Source: Alphaproteobacteria bacterium
GTDB taxonomy: Bacteria; Pseudomonadota; Alphaproteobacteria; Reyranellales; Reyranellaceae
Assembly (NCBI GenBank): GCA_019235415.1
Contig: JAFAKN010000645.1
Location: 1-43,635 of the forward strand
DNA: 43,635 bases
Reading direction: 5' to 3'
This document shows, one piece after another, positions 8,760 through 16,475 of this stretch. Numbering within the stretch: the first letter of the stretch is position 1; each line of letters starts with the position of its first letter. Position numbers and translations under genes: made by a program. Under the pieces are notes generated by a model that saw only the letters and a list, made by a program, of their open reading frames with translations, searched no databases and was not told the origin of the DNA.

Positions 8760-9455
8760 GTGCGACAAGGTGGACAAAGCGAGTCCGGTCGCCGGATGTT
8801 CCTGCAGGTCGGCTTGGCGGCCTGTTTCGCTCTCTGTTCGCCCGGATGGGTGCTGGCTCAGGACAAGCTCGATGCGGGCGGACTGACGTTCCGCGACTTC
8901 GCCGTTAACGACAATGGCGCGAGCTTCAGCCGCGGCGACCGCGATCCGATGATCTCCGGCGGTCCCAACCAGGTTTCCTCGCGAATTGCCTCGGTCGAGG
9001 CGGCCAATGGCCTGGCGCGGATCCAGTTCACGTCCATCCGGGTCGAGATCGCCGTGCCACTGGGCTGGCAGGCTACCGAGGACTGGGAGCGCGGCGTGGC
9101 CTACAGCGCCGACAAGCGCTACCGGGTGGTCGTGTGGCGGGTCGACTTTCCCTTCGAAGGCGTGAAGGACGCCGAGCACTACGCCGCGACCAAGGTCGGC
9201 GCGATCCAATCCCGGCATCCCAGTGTCCACGCCCAGGCACGCAAGCTCGGCGACGGCACGTTCCTGGTGGTCTACGAGAACGCCCCCAAAGCCCACGGCG
9301 ATGGCGAACCGCGCGAGGTGTTCGACCTGGTACGGCAGAACCCGAGCAATCCAAAGGAGGGCGTGCTGCTCACGCTCGGCGTCCCGGCAAGCGATGCCGT
9401 GCGTGGGCTGAAGCTCATGGCTTTGTTGAGAGATAACATGCGGATCACCTGGTAG
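8760..9455 (+). CDS. Exported protein of unknown function, possible Tat substrate
   Basis: I do not recognise a family. From the GTG at 8760 it is 231 residues; the true start is unresolved (ATG 8688, ATT 8724, TTG 8739 and GTG 8760 are in frame). An R-R-M-F-L-Q motif just before a hydrophobic stretch ending in V-L-A-Q resembles a twin-arginine signal, so upstream starts are favoured over the internal ATG at 8796, which would remove the arginines. The mature part is a beta-rich domain with V-E-I-A-V-P-L-G-W-Q and Y-R-V-V-V-W-R segments and no obvious catalytic residues. It follows the MBL gene closely and may belong to the same transcript. No membrane segment lies beyond the signal. Confidence 0.75.
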   Translation: MRQGGQSESGRRMFLQVGLAACFALCSPGWVLAQDKLDAGGLTFRDFAVNDNGASFSRGDRDPMISGGPNQVSSRIASVEAANGLARIQFTSIRVEIAVPLGWQATEDWERGVAYSADKRYRVVVWRVDFPFEGVKDAEHYAATKVGAIQSRHPSVHAQARKLGDGTFLVVYENAPKAHGDGEPREVFDLVRQNPSNPKEGVLLTLGVPASDAVRGLKLMALLRDNMRITW

Positions 9456-9468
9456 CTCTCGGCAAACC

Positions 9469-9521
9469 TTACCAAAAATGTATTTGTCATAATATATATT
9501 ATACGATAATAGGATAGGGAG
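9469..9521 (+). promoter_or_regulatory. AT-rich promoter-like region with a perfect palindrome
   Basis: This is the most AT-rich patch in the window. It contains a perfect 14-bp palindrome, ATAATATATATTAT (9489-9502). Possible sigma-70 elements are TTACCA (9469-9474) with TATATA (9493-9498), or TTGTCA (9484-9489) with GATAAT (9505-9510) at a short 15-bp spacer. AGGA at 9511-9514 is the likely ribosome site of mazG. The palindrome overlaps the core promoter and could be an operator. Confidence 0.45.
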
Positions 9522-10355
9522 ATGAGCGAAGGGACCCCGCCAAGACCGACGCCTGAATCCCTGCCACAGGAGCCCCTGGCCCGGCTGCTGGCGGTCATGG
9601 CATGGCTGCGCGACCCGCACCACGGTTGCCCTTGGGACCTGGAGCAGACCTTTCTGACCATCGCGCCCTATACGATCGAGGAGGCCTATGAGGTCGCCGA
9701 CGCCATCGAGCGCAACGACCTCAAGGCGCTCAAGGAAGAGCTGGGGGACCTGCTGCTACAGGTCGTCTATCACGCCCAGATGGCCAGCGAAGCCGACGCG
9801 TTCACCTTCGCCGACGTGGCCGGTGCCATCGCCGACAAGATGGTCGACCGCCATCCGCACGTCTTTGGCGACACCCGGATCGACACCGCGGATGCCCAGA
9901 CCGTCTCCTGGGAGGCCCGCAAGGCCACCGAGCGCGCCGCCAAGGCCGAGCAGGCCGGCACCCTCGACGGCGTGGCGCGCGCCCTCCCCGCTCTCCTGCG
10001 CGCCGAGAAGCTGCAGAAGCGCGCAGCCCGGGTCGGCTTCGATTGGAAGAAAACCGGTCCGGTCATCGACAAGATCGAGGAGGAGCTGCGCGAACTGCGG
10101 GCCGAACTGGCTGCCGACGCCATCGATCAGGACCGTCTGAACGACGAACTGGGTGACGTGCTGTTCGCCGTCGCGAACCTCGGCCGTCATTGCAAGGTCG
10201 GCCCTGAGGCGGCGCTGCGCGCCACCAACGACAAGTTCGAGCGCCGCTTCCGCTACATCGAACACCGCCTCGCTGAAGTCGGACGCAAGCCGGCGGACGC
10301 GACTTTGGAGGAGATGGAAGCGCTCTGGCAGGAGGCGAAGACAGCGGCGAAGTGA
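9522..10355 (+). CDS. mazG: Nucleoside triphosphate pyrophosphohydrolase MazG
   Basis: Hydrolyses NTPs and dNTPs to the monophosphate and PPi, a house-cleaning role. The product is 277 residues with the two tandem MazG domains of the E. coli-type protein. The N-terminal domain has C-P-W-D-L-E-Q-T, E-E-A-Y-E-V-A-D-A-I and E-E-L-G-D-L-L-L-Q (the metal-binding E-x-x-E and E-x-x-D pattern). The C-terminal domain has K-I-E-E-E-L-R-E-L and D-E-L-G-D-V-L-F. A short Pro-rich N-terminal extension precedes it. The gene sits behind its own AT-rich promoter-like region and converges on the phosphatase gene across a hairpin-rich spacer. Confidence 0.93.
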   Translation: MSEGTPPRPTPESLPQEPLARLLAVMAWLRDPHHGCPWDLEQTFLTIAPYTIEEAYEVADAIERNDLKALKEELGDLLLQVVYHAQMASEADAFTFADVAGAIADKMVDRHPHVFGDTRIDTADAQTVSWEARKATERAAKAEQAGTLDGVARALPALLRAEKLQKRAARVGFDWKKTGPVIDKIEEELRELRAELAADAIDQDRLNDELGDVLFAVANLGRHCKVGPEAALRATNDKFERRFRYIEHRLAEVGRKPADATLEEMEALWQEAKTAAK

Positions 10356-10535
10356 CCTCCTCCCCATCGCGGATTCCGCGATGGTGAGGTGTCCGCGAAG
10401 CGGACGGAGGGGTCATGAGACATGAAATCTATGACCCCTCCGCCTGCCTGCGCGAAGCCGAAGCGGCTTCGCTTCGGCGAAGGCAGGTCGGCGTAAGACG
10501 CCGACATCTCCCCAAGCTAAGCTTGGGGAGGTGAG
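10356..10535. repeat. Composite palindromic intergenic repeat (stem-loop cluster)
   Basis: Between two convergent genes lie at least five inverted repeats. CCATCGCGGA pairs at 10364-10373/10375-10384 with a one-base loop. GTCCGC pairs at 10391-10396/10400-10405. GGAGGGGTCAT pairs with ATGACCCCTCC (10406-10416/10431-10441). GTCGGCGT pairs at 10487-10494/10498-10505. CTCCCCAAGCT pairs at 10508-10518/10520-10530. CCTGCCT/AGGCAGG (10444-10450/10481-10487) frames a GC-rich middle. The outer edges (ACCTCCTCCCC and GGGGAGGT) are also complementary. This modular build resembles BIME/REP-type elements. It probably stops transcription from both sides, but no clear T-tract is present. Confidence 0.75.
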
Positions 10536-10539
10536 CTAC

Positions 10540-11385
10540 TCACAGTGGCTTCGGCAAACTCGCCAGCAGAGGCAGCCGCACGGCCTCGAAGAGCCCGCGG
10601 GCCTCGGCCAGCGCGTCAGGCCGGGCCGCAGTGATCAGGCCTGAATTGAGCGGCTGAGCAGGCTCGTAGCTGTCGCCATTGAAGCGAACGGCGTCGCCGC
10701 CGGCTTCCTGCATCATCAAGGTGCCAGCGGCATGGTCCCACGGCTTGGTGAGGCGGTAGATGCAGAAGTCCGCCCGCCCGTTCAACAGCTCGAGGTACTC
10801 GGCGCCGGCACAGTTCAGGGTGGACAATCGCGCCAGCTGGCCCCGTTGCGCCTGCGGCAGTTGCCTGTCGAACTCCTTGCGGATGCGGTAACCGACAAAG
10901 CCGACCAGAGGTCGGCGGTCCGATGGCCGGCGCGCGACAGGTTGGGCGTCGAGCATGACCCCCTCCCCGCGCGTGGCCACGGCCATGTGCCCGCCCAAGA
11001 CATCGAGGATCCAGCCGGCGACCGCCCTGGTGTCCTGCACCAGGCAGACGATCATGGCGAAGCGCTCCTTGCCGGCGGCAAAGTTCGCCGTGCCATCGAG
11101 GGGATCGACGACCCAGCAGGCCTCACCGGGCCGTGCAATCAAACCAACCAGCCCGGGATCCTTCTCGACGGCTTCCTCGCCGACCACCGGCACGCCGGGC
11201 AGGATCTTGGCCAGCCCAGACGCAAGGCGCTGCTCGGAGAGCTCGTCGGCGACGGTCACGAAATCGCCCGGCCGCTTCTGGCGGATCTCGTCCTTGGCGA
11301 GCGCACGGAAGCGCGGCACGAGCTCGGCCGCCGCCGTCTCGCGCATCAGCTCGGCGACCCGCTCGGTATCGCCGTCCTTCAGCAT
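10540..11385 (-). CDS. Inositol monophosphatase family phosphatase
   Basis: A 281-residue Mg2+-dependent sugar or nucleotide phosphatase of the IMPase superfamily. The motifs are G-E-E, W-V-V-D-P-L-D-G-T-A-N-F (metal-binding DPLDG) and K-P-W-D-H-A-A-G, in order. The family includes inositol monophosphatase, histidinol phosphatase HisN, CysQ and fructose-1,6-bisphosphatase, and sequence alone does not settle the substrate here. It lies four bases downstream of groES and is probably cotranscribed with it. Confidence 0.88.
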   Translation of the reverse strand: MLKDGDTERVAELMRETAAAELVPRFRALAKDEIRQKRPGDFVTVADELSEQRLASGLAKILPGVPVVGEEAVEKDPGLVGLIARPGEACWVVDPLDGTANFAAGKERFAMIVCLVQDTRAVAGWILDVLGGHMAVATRGEGVMLDAQPVARRPSDRRPLVGFVGYRIRKEFDRQLPQAQRGQLARLSTLNCAGAEYLELLNGRADFCIYRLTKPWDHAAGTLMMQEAGGDAVRFNGDSYEPAQPLNSGLITAARPDALAEARGLFEAVRLPLLASLPKPL

Positions 11386-11389
11386 GGGC

Positions 11390-11677
11390 CTAGCCCAGGA
11401 TGCCGAACAGGTCCTCTTCCTTCAGGATCACGTGGTCGACGCCCGAGAGCTTGACCTCGGTGCCCGACCACTTGCCGTAGATCACCTTGTCGCCGGTTTT
11501 GACGCCCATCTCGGCCAGCCGGCCGTCCTCCAGCCGCTTGCCCTTGCCGACGGCGACTACCTCGCCCTGCATGGGTTTTTCCTGGGCGGTGTCGGGAATG
11601 ATGATGCCGGCCTTGGTGCGCGTCTCGGCAGGCAGCGGCCTGATCAGAAGTCGATCGTGCAAGGGCTTGAAATTCAT
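11390..11677 (-). CDS. groES: Co-chaperonin GroES
   Basis: Ten-kilodalton lid of the GroEL chaperonin, 95 residues. It has the conserved N-terminus ([11 protein letters not shown]), the mobile loop ([15 protein letters not shown]) and a conserved middle ([22 protein letters not shown]). A strong ribosome site (GGAAGGAAAC) precedes the ATG. No groEL follows: the next gene, after four bases, is a phosphatase. The main groESL operon is therefore presumably elsewhere and this is an extra copy. The CIRCE heat-shock operator was looked for and not found. Confidence 0.93.
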   Translation of the reverse strand: MNFKPLHDRLLIRPLPAETRTKAGIIIPDTAQEKPMQGEVVAVGKGKRLEDGRLAEMGVKTGDKVIYGKWSGTEVKLSGVDHVILKEEDLFGILG

Positions 11678-11702
11678 GCTGTTTCCTTCCTGGGAGCGGC
11701 CG

Positions 11703-11732
11703 CTTATAGGGAGCGGCTGCCGAGCCTGTCAA
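11703..11732 (-). promoter_or_regulatory. Predicted sigma-70 type promoter of groES
   Basis: Reading the minus strand, TTGACA (11732-11727) is a perfect -35 and TATAAG (11708-11703) a good -10, 18 bases apart; CTATAA shifts the spacer to 17. The ATG lies about 26 bases beyond the -10, which leaves a short leader with the ribosome site. Confidence 0.55.
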
Positions 11733-11793
11733 CGCGGCGGAGCGGCACCGGCCGTGCCCGGCGAAAGCCGCTCCGGATTCTAGAAAGCCGACT

Positions 11794-13146
11794 TCACTCG
11801 GGCGGGATGTGCCCTACCCGGCGCTCGAACTGAGCCGACGCGGCGGCATCGAGCGCCACCGTCAGGAGCGCATTGTGACCGTCGTCGCGGCGGCTGCGCA
11901 CCTCGCCGTGCCGGTACAGCCACGCGATCGTGGCACCGTCGCTCAAAGGCACGGCCACCTCGCGGGTTTGCGCGGTGCTTGCCAGCCAATCGCCGATCGC
12001 CTCGAGAAGCTGCTCCACGCCTTCGCTGGTCACGGCCGATACCGGATACTGTCGTGAGCGTTCGGCGCCGGTCGCGCAGCGCGTCCGCAACCTGGCTCGC
12101 GCCTCGGCAGGCAAGGCATCGATCTTGTTCAGCGCTTCGATCATCGGGGTCCCTCCCCCTTCCTCGAGGGCGCCCAGTTCGTGCAGCACGCGCTCGACAT
12201 CGGCCCGCTGCTGCTCGGAGTCGGGATGGGAAATATCGCGGACATGCACGATGAGATCGGCCTCGACCACCTCCTCGAGCGTAGCGCGGAAGGCCGCCAC
12301 CAAATGCGTCGGCAAGTCCGCCACGAAGCCGACGGTGTCGGAGAGCACGCACTCGCGCCCGTTGGGCAGCCGCAGGGAGCGCATCGTCGGGTCGAGCGTC
12401 GCGAACAGGAGATTCTCGGCAACGACGCCGGCGCCGGAGAGCCGGTTGAACAGCGTCGACTTGCCGGCGTTGGTGTAGCCGACCAAGGCGACCGTCGGCA
12501 GCCGCGCCCGGCGGCGGCCGACCCGATTGACCGCGCGGGTGCGGCGCACCCCCTCGAGGTCGCGCTTGATCTTGATGATGCGCTCGCCGATCAGGCGGCG
12601 GTCGATCTCGATCTGCGATTCGCCCGGGCCACCCAGAAAGCCGAAGCCGCCGCGCTGGCGCTCGAGATGGGTCCATGACCGCACCAGCCGGCCGCGCTGG
12701 TAGTCGAGCGCGGCCAGCTCGACCTGCAGGCGTCCTTCGTGCGTGCGGGCGCGGGCGCCGAAAATCTCCAGGATGAGGCCGGTGCGATCGATCACCTTGG
12801 CCTGCCAAGCCTTCTCGAGGTTGCGCTGCTGCACCGGCGACAGTCGGTCGTCCACGACGATCAAGCCGATACCATGCGCCTGCACAGCCTGCGCGATGCG
12901 CTCAACGGCGCCCTTCCCCAGCAGCGTCGCGGGAACGTGGCGCCGCAAGGGTACGGATTCCGCCAAGCGCACGTCGAGAGCGATGGCGCGCGCCAGCCCG
13001 ACCGCTTCCTCGAGCTTGCTCGCGCGGTCGCGCTCTGCGTCGTGGGAATAAGGCGATATGACCGCCGCAACCATTGCGGGACGTGCGGTCTCGACGCTCG
13101 TCCGCCTGCGCGCGCTATGTCCGTTCAGCTCGGCGTGTTCGCTCAA
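11794..13146 (-). CDS. hflX: GTPase HflX
   Basis: Ribosome-associated GTPase that splits stalled or heat-damaged ribosomes. About 450 residues from a TTG at 13146, two bases after the hfq stop; an ATG at 13074 is the alternative and would lose about 24 residues. The N-terminal HflX domain ([11 protein letters not shown]) and glycine-rich linker ([12 protein letters not shown]) are present. The G domain has G1 G-Y-T-N-A-G-K-S-T, the D-P-T switch region, G3 D-T-V-G-F and G4 N-K-I-D. The C-terminal beta domain ([11 protein letters not shown]) is also typical. hfq-hflX linkage is widely conserved. Confidence 0.93.
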   Translation of the reverse strand: MSEHAELNGHSARRRTSVETARPAMVAAVISPYSHDAERDRASKLEEAVGLARAIALDVRLAESVPLRRHVPATLLGKGAVERIAQAVQAHGIGLIVVDDRLSPVQQRNLEKAWQAKVIDRTGLILEIFGARARTHEGRLQVELAALDYQRGRLVRSWTHLERQRGGFGFLGGPGESQIEIDRRLIGERIIKIKRDLEGVRRTRAVNRVGRRRARLPTVALVGYTNAGKSTLFNRLSGAGVVAENLLFATLDPTMRSLRLPNGRECVLSDTVGFVADLPTHLVAAFRATLEEVVEADLIVHVRDISHPDSEQQRADVERVLHELGALEEGGGTPMIEALNKIDALPAEARARLRTRCATGAERSRQYPVSAVTSEGVEQLLEAIGDWLASTAQTREVAVPLSDGATIAWLYRHGEVRSRRDDGHNALLTVALDAAASAQFERRVGHIPPE

Positions 13147-13147
13147 G

Positions 13148-13396
13148 TCAGTTTGCGGCCTCGGCTTTGTCTCCGTCGAACAGCTGCACCGGCGTAACCG
13201 GCATGATGGTCGAGATCGCATGCTTGTAGACGAGCTGCGAATGACCGTCGCGGCGCAGCAGCACCGAGAAGTTGTCGAACCAGGTTACGATCCCCTGCAG
13301 TTTGACGCCGTTCACGAGAAAGATCGTTACCGGCGTCTTGTTCTTGCGCAGGTGGTTCAGGAAGACGTCCTGAACGTTCTGTGCCTTTTCACTCAT
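13148..13396 (-). CDS. hfq: RNA chaperone Hfq
   Basis: Hexameric Sm-like protein that pairs small RNAs with mRNAs. 82 residues with the Sm1 motif ([22 protein letters not shown]) and the Sm2 Y-K-H-A-I-S-T-I, including the Y-K-H residues that bind U-rich 3' ends. The short C-terminal tail is typical of alphaproteobacteria. AGAGG lies nine bases before the ATG. Confidence 0.96.
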   Translation of the reverse strand: MSEKAQNVQDVFLNHLRKNKTPVTIFLVNGVKLQGIVTWFDNFSVLLRRDGHSQLVYKHAISTIMPVTPVQLFDGDKAEAAN

Positions 13397-13483
13397 GTTC
13401 TTGGCCTCTTGCTGGGCGGTCGGCTCACGGAGGGTTCGCCGGTGTCACGGAGGCGCAACGGGGCGCGCACCCGAGTTGAGTCA

Positions 13484-13511
13484 AATATAGGGTCCGGTCA
13501 ACTCAAAGCAA
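13484..13511 (-). promoter_or_regulatory. Weak candidate promoter for hfq-hflX
   Basis: Minus strand TATATT (13489-13484) is a good -10; the paired -35, TTGCTT (13511-13506), is poor, at a 16-base spacer. It overlaps the 3' end of the HAD gene. A 7-bp inverted repeat GAGTTGA/TCAACTC (13473-13479/13498-13504) overlaps it. Confidence 0.25.
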
Positions 13512-14159
13512 TGCCACCAGCTCATGACAATTGCGTGCCTTGAGACGCGGCGGATGCTCGAGCAAGGCCTCCGACAAAGCCTCGGCATCGCCGACGAGAA
13601 CGGGCACGCAGCCCGCGGCGTGGGCACATCTCAGATCGGCAGGTGTGTCGCCTACCATCCATACCGATTCGTCGGGGGCAATTCCCGTGCCACTCAGGGC
13701 ATGGAAGATGGGGTCCGGCGCTGGCTTGTCGCGCAGGCAATCGCGCGCGCCGACGGCGCGCGACACCCAGCGCTGCCAGCCCAGGTGGGCGAGTTCCATG
13801 CGCAGGTTGTCGCCGACCTTGTTGCTGACGACTGCAACGTAGCAGCCAAGGTCGTGGCAGCGCGCCAGCAGCGTCGCAGCACCAGGTAACGGCTCCAGCC
13901 GCTCGAGATGGATGCGATGGAAGGTCTCGTAGAACACCCGCTCGGCCTCGGCGGCGCGCGGCCCGAACAGGGTCGGAAAAAGGTCCCGCAGCGAGCCGTG
14001 GGCGCGGCCGCGCACTTCCTCCGCGGTCCAAGGTGGCAAGCCGAGGGCCGTGAAGGTGTCGCGGTAGCACTCGATGATCGTCGGCCAGGTGTTGACCAGC
14101 GTGTTGTCCCAATCGAACAGGACCGCGCGCGGTGGCTTCAGGTTCACCGGCAGTGTCAC
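13503..14159 (-). CDS. HAD-family hydrolase, phosphoglycolate phosphatase-like
   Basis: Haloacid dehalogenase superfamily phosphatase, 218 residues. Motif I is F-D-W-D-N-T-L-V, motif II V-V-S-N-K, motif III the lysine in K-P-A-P-D-P, and motif IV M-V-G-D-T-P-A-D-L. The helical cap between motifs I and II is that of the Gph/PGPase subfamily. The substrate is not deducible. The start is a GTG at 14159 whose GTGA overlaps the aminotransferase stop by four bases, so the two are translationally coupled. Confidence 0.88.
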   Translation of the reverse strand: MTLPVNLKPPRAVLFDWDNTLVNTWPTIIECYRDTFTALGLPPWTAEEVRGRAHGSLRDLFPTLFGPRAAEAERVFYETFHRIHLERLEPLPGAATLLARCHDLGCYVAVVSNKVGDNLRMELAHLGWQRWVSRAVGARDCLRDKPAPDPIFHALSGTGIAPDESVWMVGDTPADLRCAHAAGCVPVLVGDAEALSEALLEHPPRLKARNCHELVALL

Positions 14160-15019
14160 GTCACCTGCTCGCCGGCGCTGGCAAACCGGACATACTCCTC
14201 ACGCAGGCGGCGCGCCGTCGGACCGACGTTGCCGTCTCCTACCGTCTCGCCGTCGATCTTCACGACCGGCAACACGAACGAGGTCGCGCTGGTCACGAAC
14301 GCTTCCTTCGCCTGCTTGGCTTCGGCCAATGTGAAGGGGCGCTCGACGATCTTGAGCTGCAAGTCCTTGGCCAGCGACTTCAGGGTGCCGCGCGTGATGC
14401 CGGCCAGGATGCCGTTGTCGGACTGGCGGGTCACTAGCTCGTTGTCCTGCGTCACGATCCAGGCGTTCGTCGAGGCGCCTTCGGTGACCCTGCCCTGGCC
14501 GTCGACCAGCCAAGCCTCATAGGCGCCGCTCTCGCGCGCAGCCTGCTTGGCGAGCACATTGGGCAACAGCGCGACGGTCTTGATGTCGCAGCGCTCCCAG
14601 CGGATGTCCGGGTGGCTTTTGACGGCGACGCCCGGTCCCGGCTCCGCCTCGGCCCGCTTGGCATTCTTGGTCGTCAGCACCAGCGCAGGCTTGACCGGCT
14701 TCGTCGGAAAAGCATGGTCCCGCCGTGCCACGCCGCGCGTCACTTGGATGTAGACAAGCCCGTCGGTCAGGCGGTTGCGGCGCATCAGCTCGCGGATGAC
14801 GAAGCCGAGAGTGGCGCGCGATACCGGCCAGGCGATGCGGAGCTCCCTCAGCGAGCGGTCGAGGCGGTCGATATGCGGCTGCTCGTCGATCAGACGACCC
14901 TCGCGCACGCCCACGACCTCGTAGACGCCGTCGGCGAGCTGATAACCGCGATCCTCGATATGGACCGAGGCGGTGCGATGATCGACGTAGCGTCCGTTGA
15001 CGTAAGCGTAGCGCGCCAT
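14156..15019 (-). CDS. D-amino-acid aminotransferase (class IV PLP enzyme)
   Basis: Transfers the amino group between D-amino acids and 2-oxo acids, for example in forming D-Ala or D-Glu. 287 residues with a fold-type IV pattern: V-N-G-R-Y and E-D-R-G-Y-Q-L-A-D-G-V-Y-E near the N-terminus, the PLP lysine in C-D-I-K-T-V-A-L-L-P-N-V-L-A-K-Q, and E-G-A-S-T-N-A-W / G-I-L-A-G-I-T-R-G phosphate-binding segments. The C-D-I-K context matches D-amino-acid transaminase better than IlvE. It follows ntrX by eight bases, a linkage common in this group of bacteria. Confidence 0.88.
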   Translation of the reverse strand: MARYAYVNGRYVDHRTASVHIEDRGYQLADGVYEVVGVREGRLIDEQPHIDRLDRSLRELRIAWPVSRATLGFVIRELMRRNRLTDGLVYIQVTRGVARRDHAFPTKPVKPALVLTTKNAKRAEAEPGPGVAVKSHPDIRWERCDIKTVALLPNVLAKQAARESGAYEAWLVDGQGRVTEGASTNAWIVTQDNELVTRQSDNGILAGITRGTLKSLAKDLQLKIVERPFTLAEAKQAKEAFVTSATSFVLPVVKIDGETVGDGNVGPTARRLREEYVRFASAGEQVT

Positions 15020-15027
15020 GGGTAACT

Positions 15028-16440
15028 CTAATCAGCACTCGCGGCTTCGCCGGCGCGTTCGTCGGCGCCGCCGTGCAGGCCGAGCGACTTCAGCTTGCGA
15101 TGCAAGGCGGAGCGCTCCATGCCGACGAAGGTCGCGGTGCGCGAGATGTTGCCGCCGAAGCGCGTCACCTGCGCCAGCAGGTATTCGCGTTCGAACACCT
15201 CCCGGGCGTCGCGCAAAGGCAACTGCATGATCTCCCCGCCCTTTTCCCAGCGCAGCACCGACGGCGCGTCCTGGCTCACGTCGTTGGGCAGCACGTCGGC
15301 GCGGATCGGCCCGCCTCCCGAGGGAGCCAGAATCAGTAGCCGCTCGATGACGTTGCGCAGCTGGCGCACGTTGCCCGGCCAATCGTGGCCTTGCAGTGCG
15401 GCCAGCGTGTCCTCGCCGATCGACCGCGGGGGCAGCCCGGTCGCATCGGCTACGCGCCGCAGCAGGTCCATCGCAAGCTCGGGGATGTCCTCGCGCCGCT
15501 CGCTGAGCGGCGGCACGCGCAGGCCGACCACGTTCAGGCGATGGAACAGCTCCTCGCGAAAGGCGCCGGATGCGATCTCCTCCTGCAGCGAGCGGCCGCT
15601 CGAGGCGAGCACACGCACGTCGACCTCGACCTTGGTCTTGCCGCCGTCGCGGCTGAAAGCCTGCTCCTGCAGCACACGGGCAAGCCTGCCCTGCAGCGGG
15701 ATCGGCAGATCGACGACTTCCTTGAGCAGCAGCGTGCCGCCATGCGCCATCTCGAAAGCGCCGGTGACCCTGAGCGCATCGGCACCGCTTTCGCCGTCGG
15801 TGCCGAACAGCTCGATCTCGAGCCGCCCAGCCGGTAGGGCCGAGCAATTGACGACGACGAACGGCCCGTCGGCGCGCTTGGACGCCTGATGGACCAGGCG
15901 CGCCACCGTCTCCTTGCCGGCGCCCGACGGGCCGGTGATCAGCACGCGGCTGCCCGTCGGCGCCACTTTCTCGATCTGGTTGCGCACGCTGGAAGCGGGG
16001 CTCGAGGAGCCGACGAAGGCCACGTCGCCGCCGGCGCGACGGCGCAGCGCAACGTTCTCGCGCCGCAGCCGATCGGCCTCGATGGCGCGGTCGACCACCA
16101 GCAGCAGGCGGTCGGCCTTGAACGGCTTTTCGATGAAGTCGTAGGCGCCGTTCTTGATCGCCGCGACCGCGGTGTCGATCGTGCCGTGGCCGCTGATCAT
16201 CACGACGGGCACGGGTGGCTCCTCGCGGCGGATCACCTCGAGAAGCTGCAAGCCGTCGAGCTCGCTGCCCTGCAGCCAGACGTCGAGGATCACCAGCGCC
16301 GGCCGGCGCTGGCGTACCGCTTCGATCGCCTCGTTGCTGTTGTGGGCCCGGCGGGCGGTGTGCCCTTCATCCTCCAGGATACCGGCGATCAGCGTGCAGA
16401 TGTCGCGTTCGTCGTCGACGATCAGAATATCGTGGCCCAT
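15028..16440 (-). CDS. ntrX: Nitrogen-responsive response regulator NtrX
   Basis: Response regulator paired with the NtrY sensor, 470 residues. The receiver domain carries the acidic pocket D9-D10-E11, phospho-acceptor Asp53 and the E-K-P-F lysine. The AAA+ domain has Walker A G-P-S-G-A-G-K (Lys176). The sigma-54-contacting GAFTGA loop is absent, as is usual for NtrX. The Walker B region reads T-L-L-L-K240-E-V, with Lys replacing the normally invariant Asp; this is unusual. The C-terminal Fis-type helix-turn-helix (N-I-S-R-T-A-T-F-V-G-M-E-R-S-A-L-H-R-K) binds DNA. ntrY lies 35 bases upstream in the same direction. Confidence 0.94.
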   Translation of the reverse strand: MGHDILIVDDERDICTLIAGILEDEGHTARRAHNSNEAIEAVRQRRPALVILDVWLQGSELDGLQLLEVIRREEPPVPVVMISGHGTIDTAVAAIKNGAYDFIEKPFKADRLLLVVDRAIEADRLRRENVALRRRAGGDVAFVGSSSPASSVRNQIEKVAPTGSRVLITGPSGAGKETVARLVHQASKRADGPFVVVNCSALPAGRLEIELFGTDGESGADALRVTGAFEMAHGGTLLLKEVVDLPIPLQGRLARVLQEQAFSRDGGKTKVEVDVRVLASSGRSLQEEIASGAFREELFHRLNVVGLRVPPLSERREDIPELAMDLLRRVADATGLPPRSIGEDTLAALQGHDWPGNVRQLRNVIERLLILAPSGGGPIRADVLPNDVSQDAPSVLRWEKGGEIMQLPLRDAREVFEREYLLAQVTRFGGNISRTATFVGMERSALHRKLKSLGLHGGADERAGEAASAD

Positions 16441-16475
16441 GACCCTTCAAGTCGTCCGCACTGTGTCTTCGCGGA

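Noticed and set aside
11678-11793. CIRCE heat-shock operator upstream of groES
   Set aside because: The TTAGCACTC-N9-GAGTGCTAA pattern is not present; only a sigma-70 type promoter is visible.
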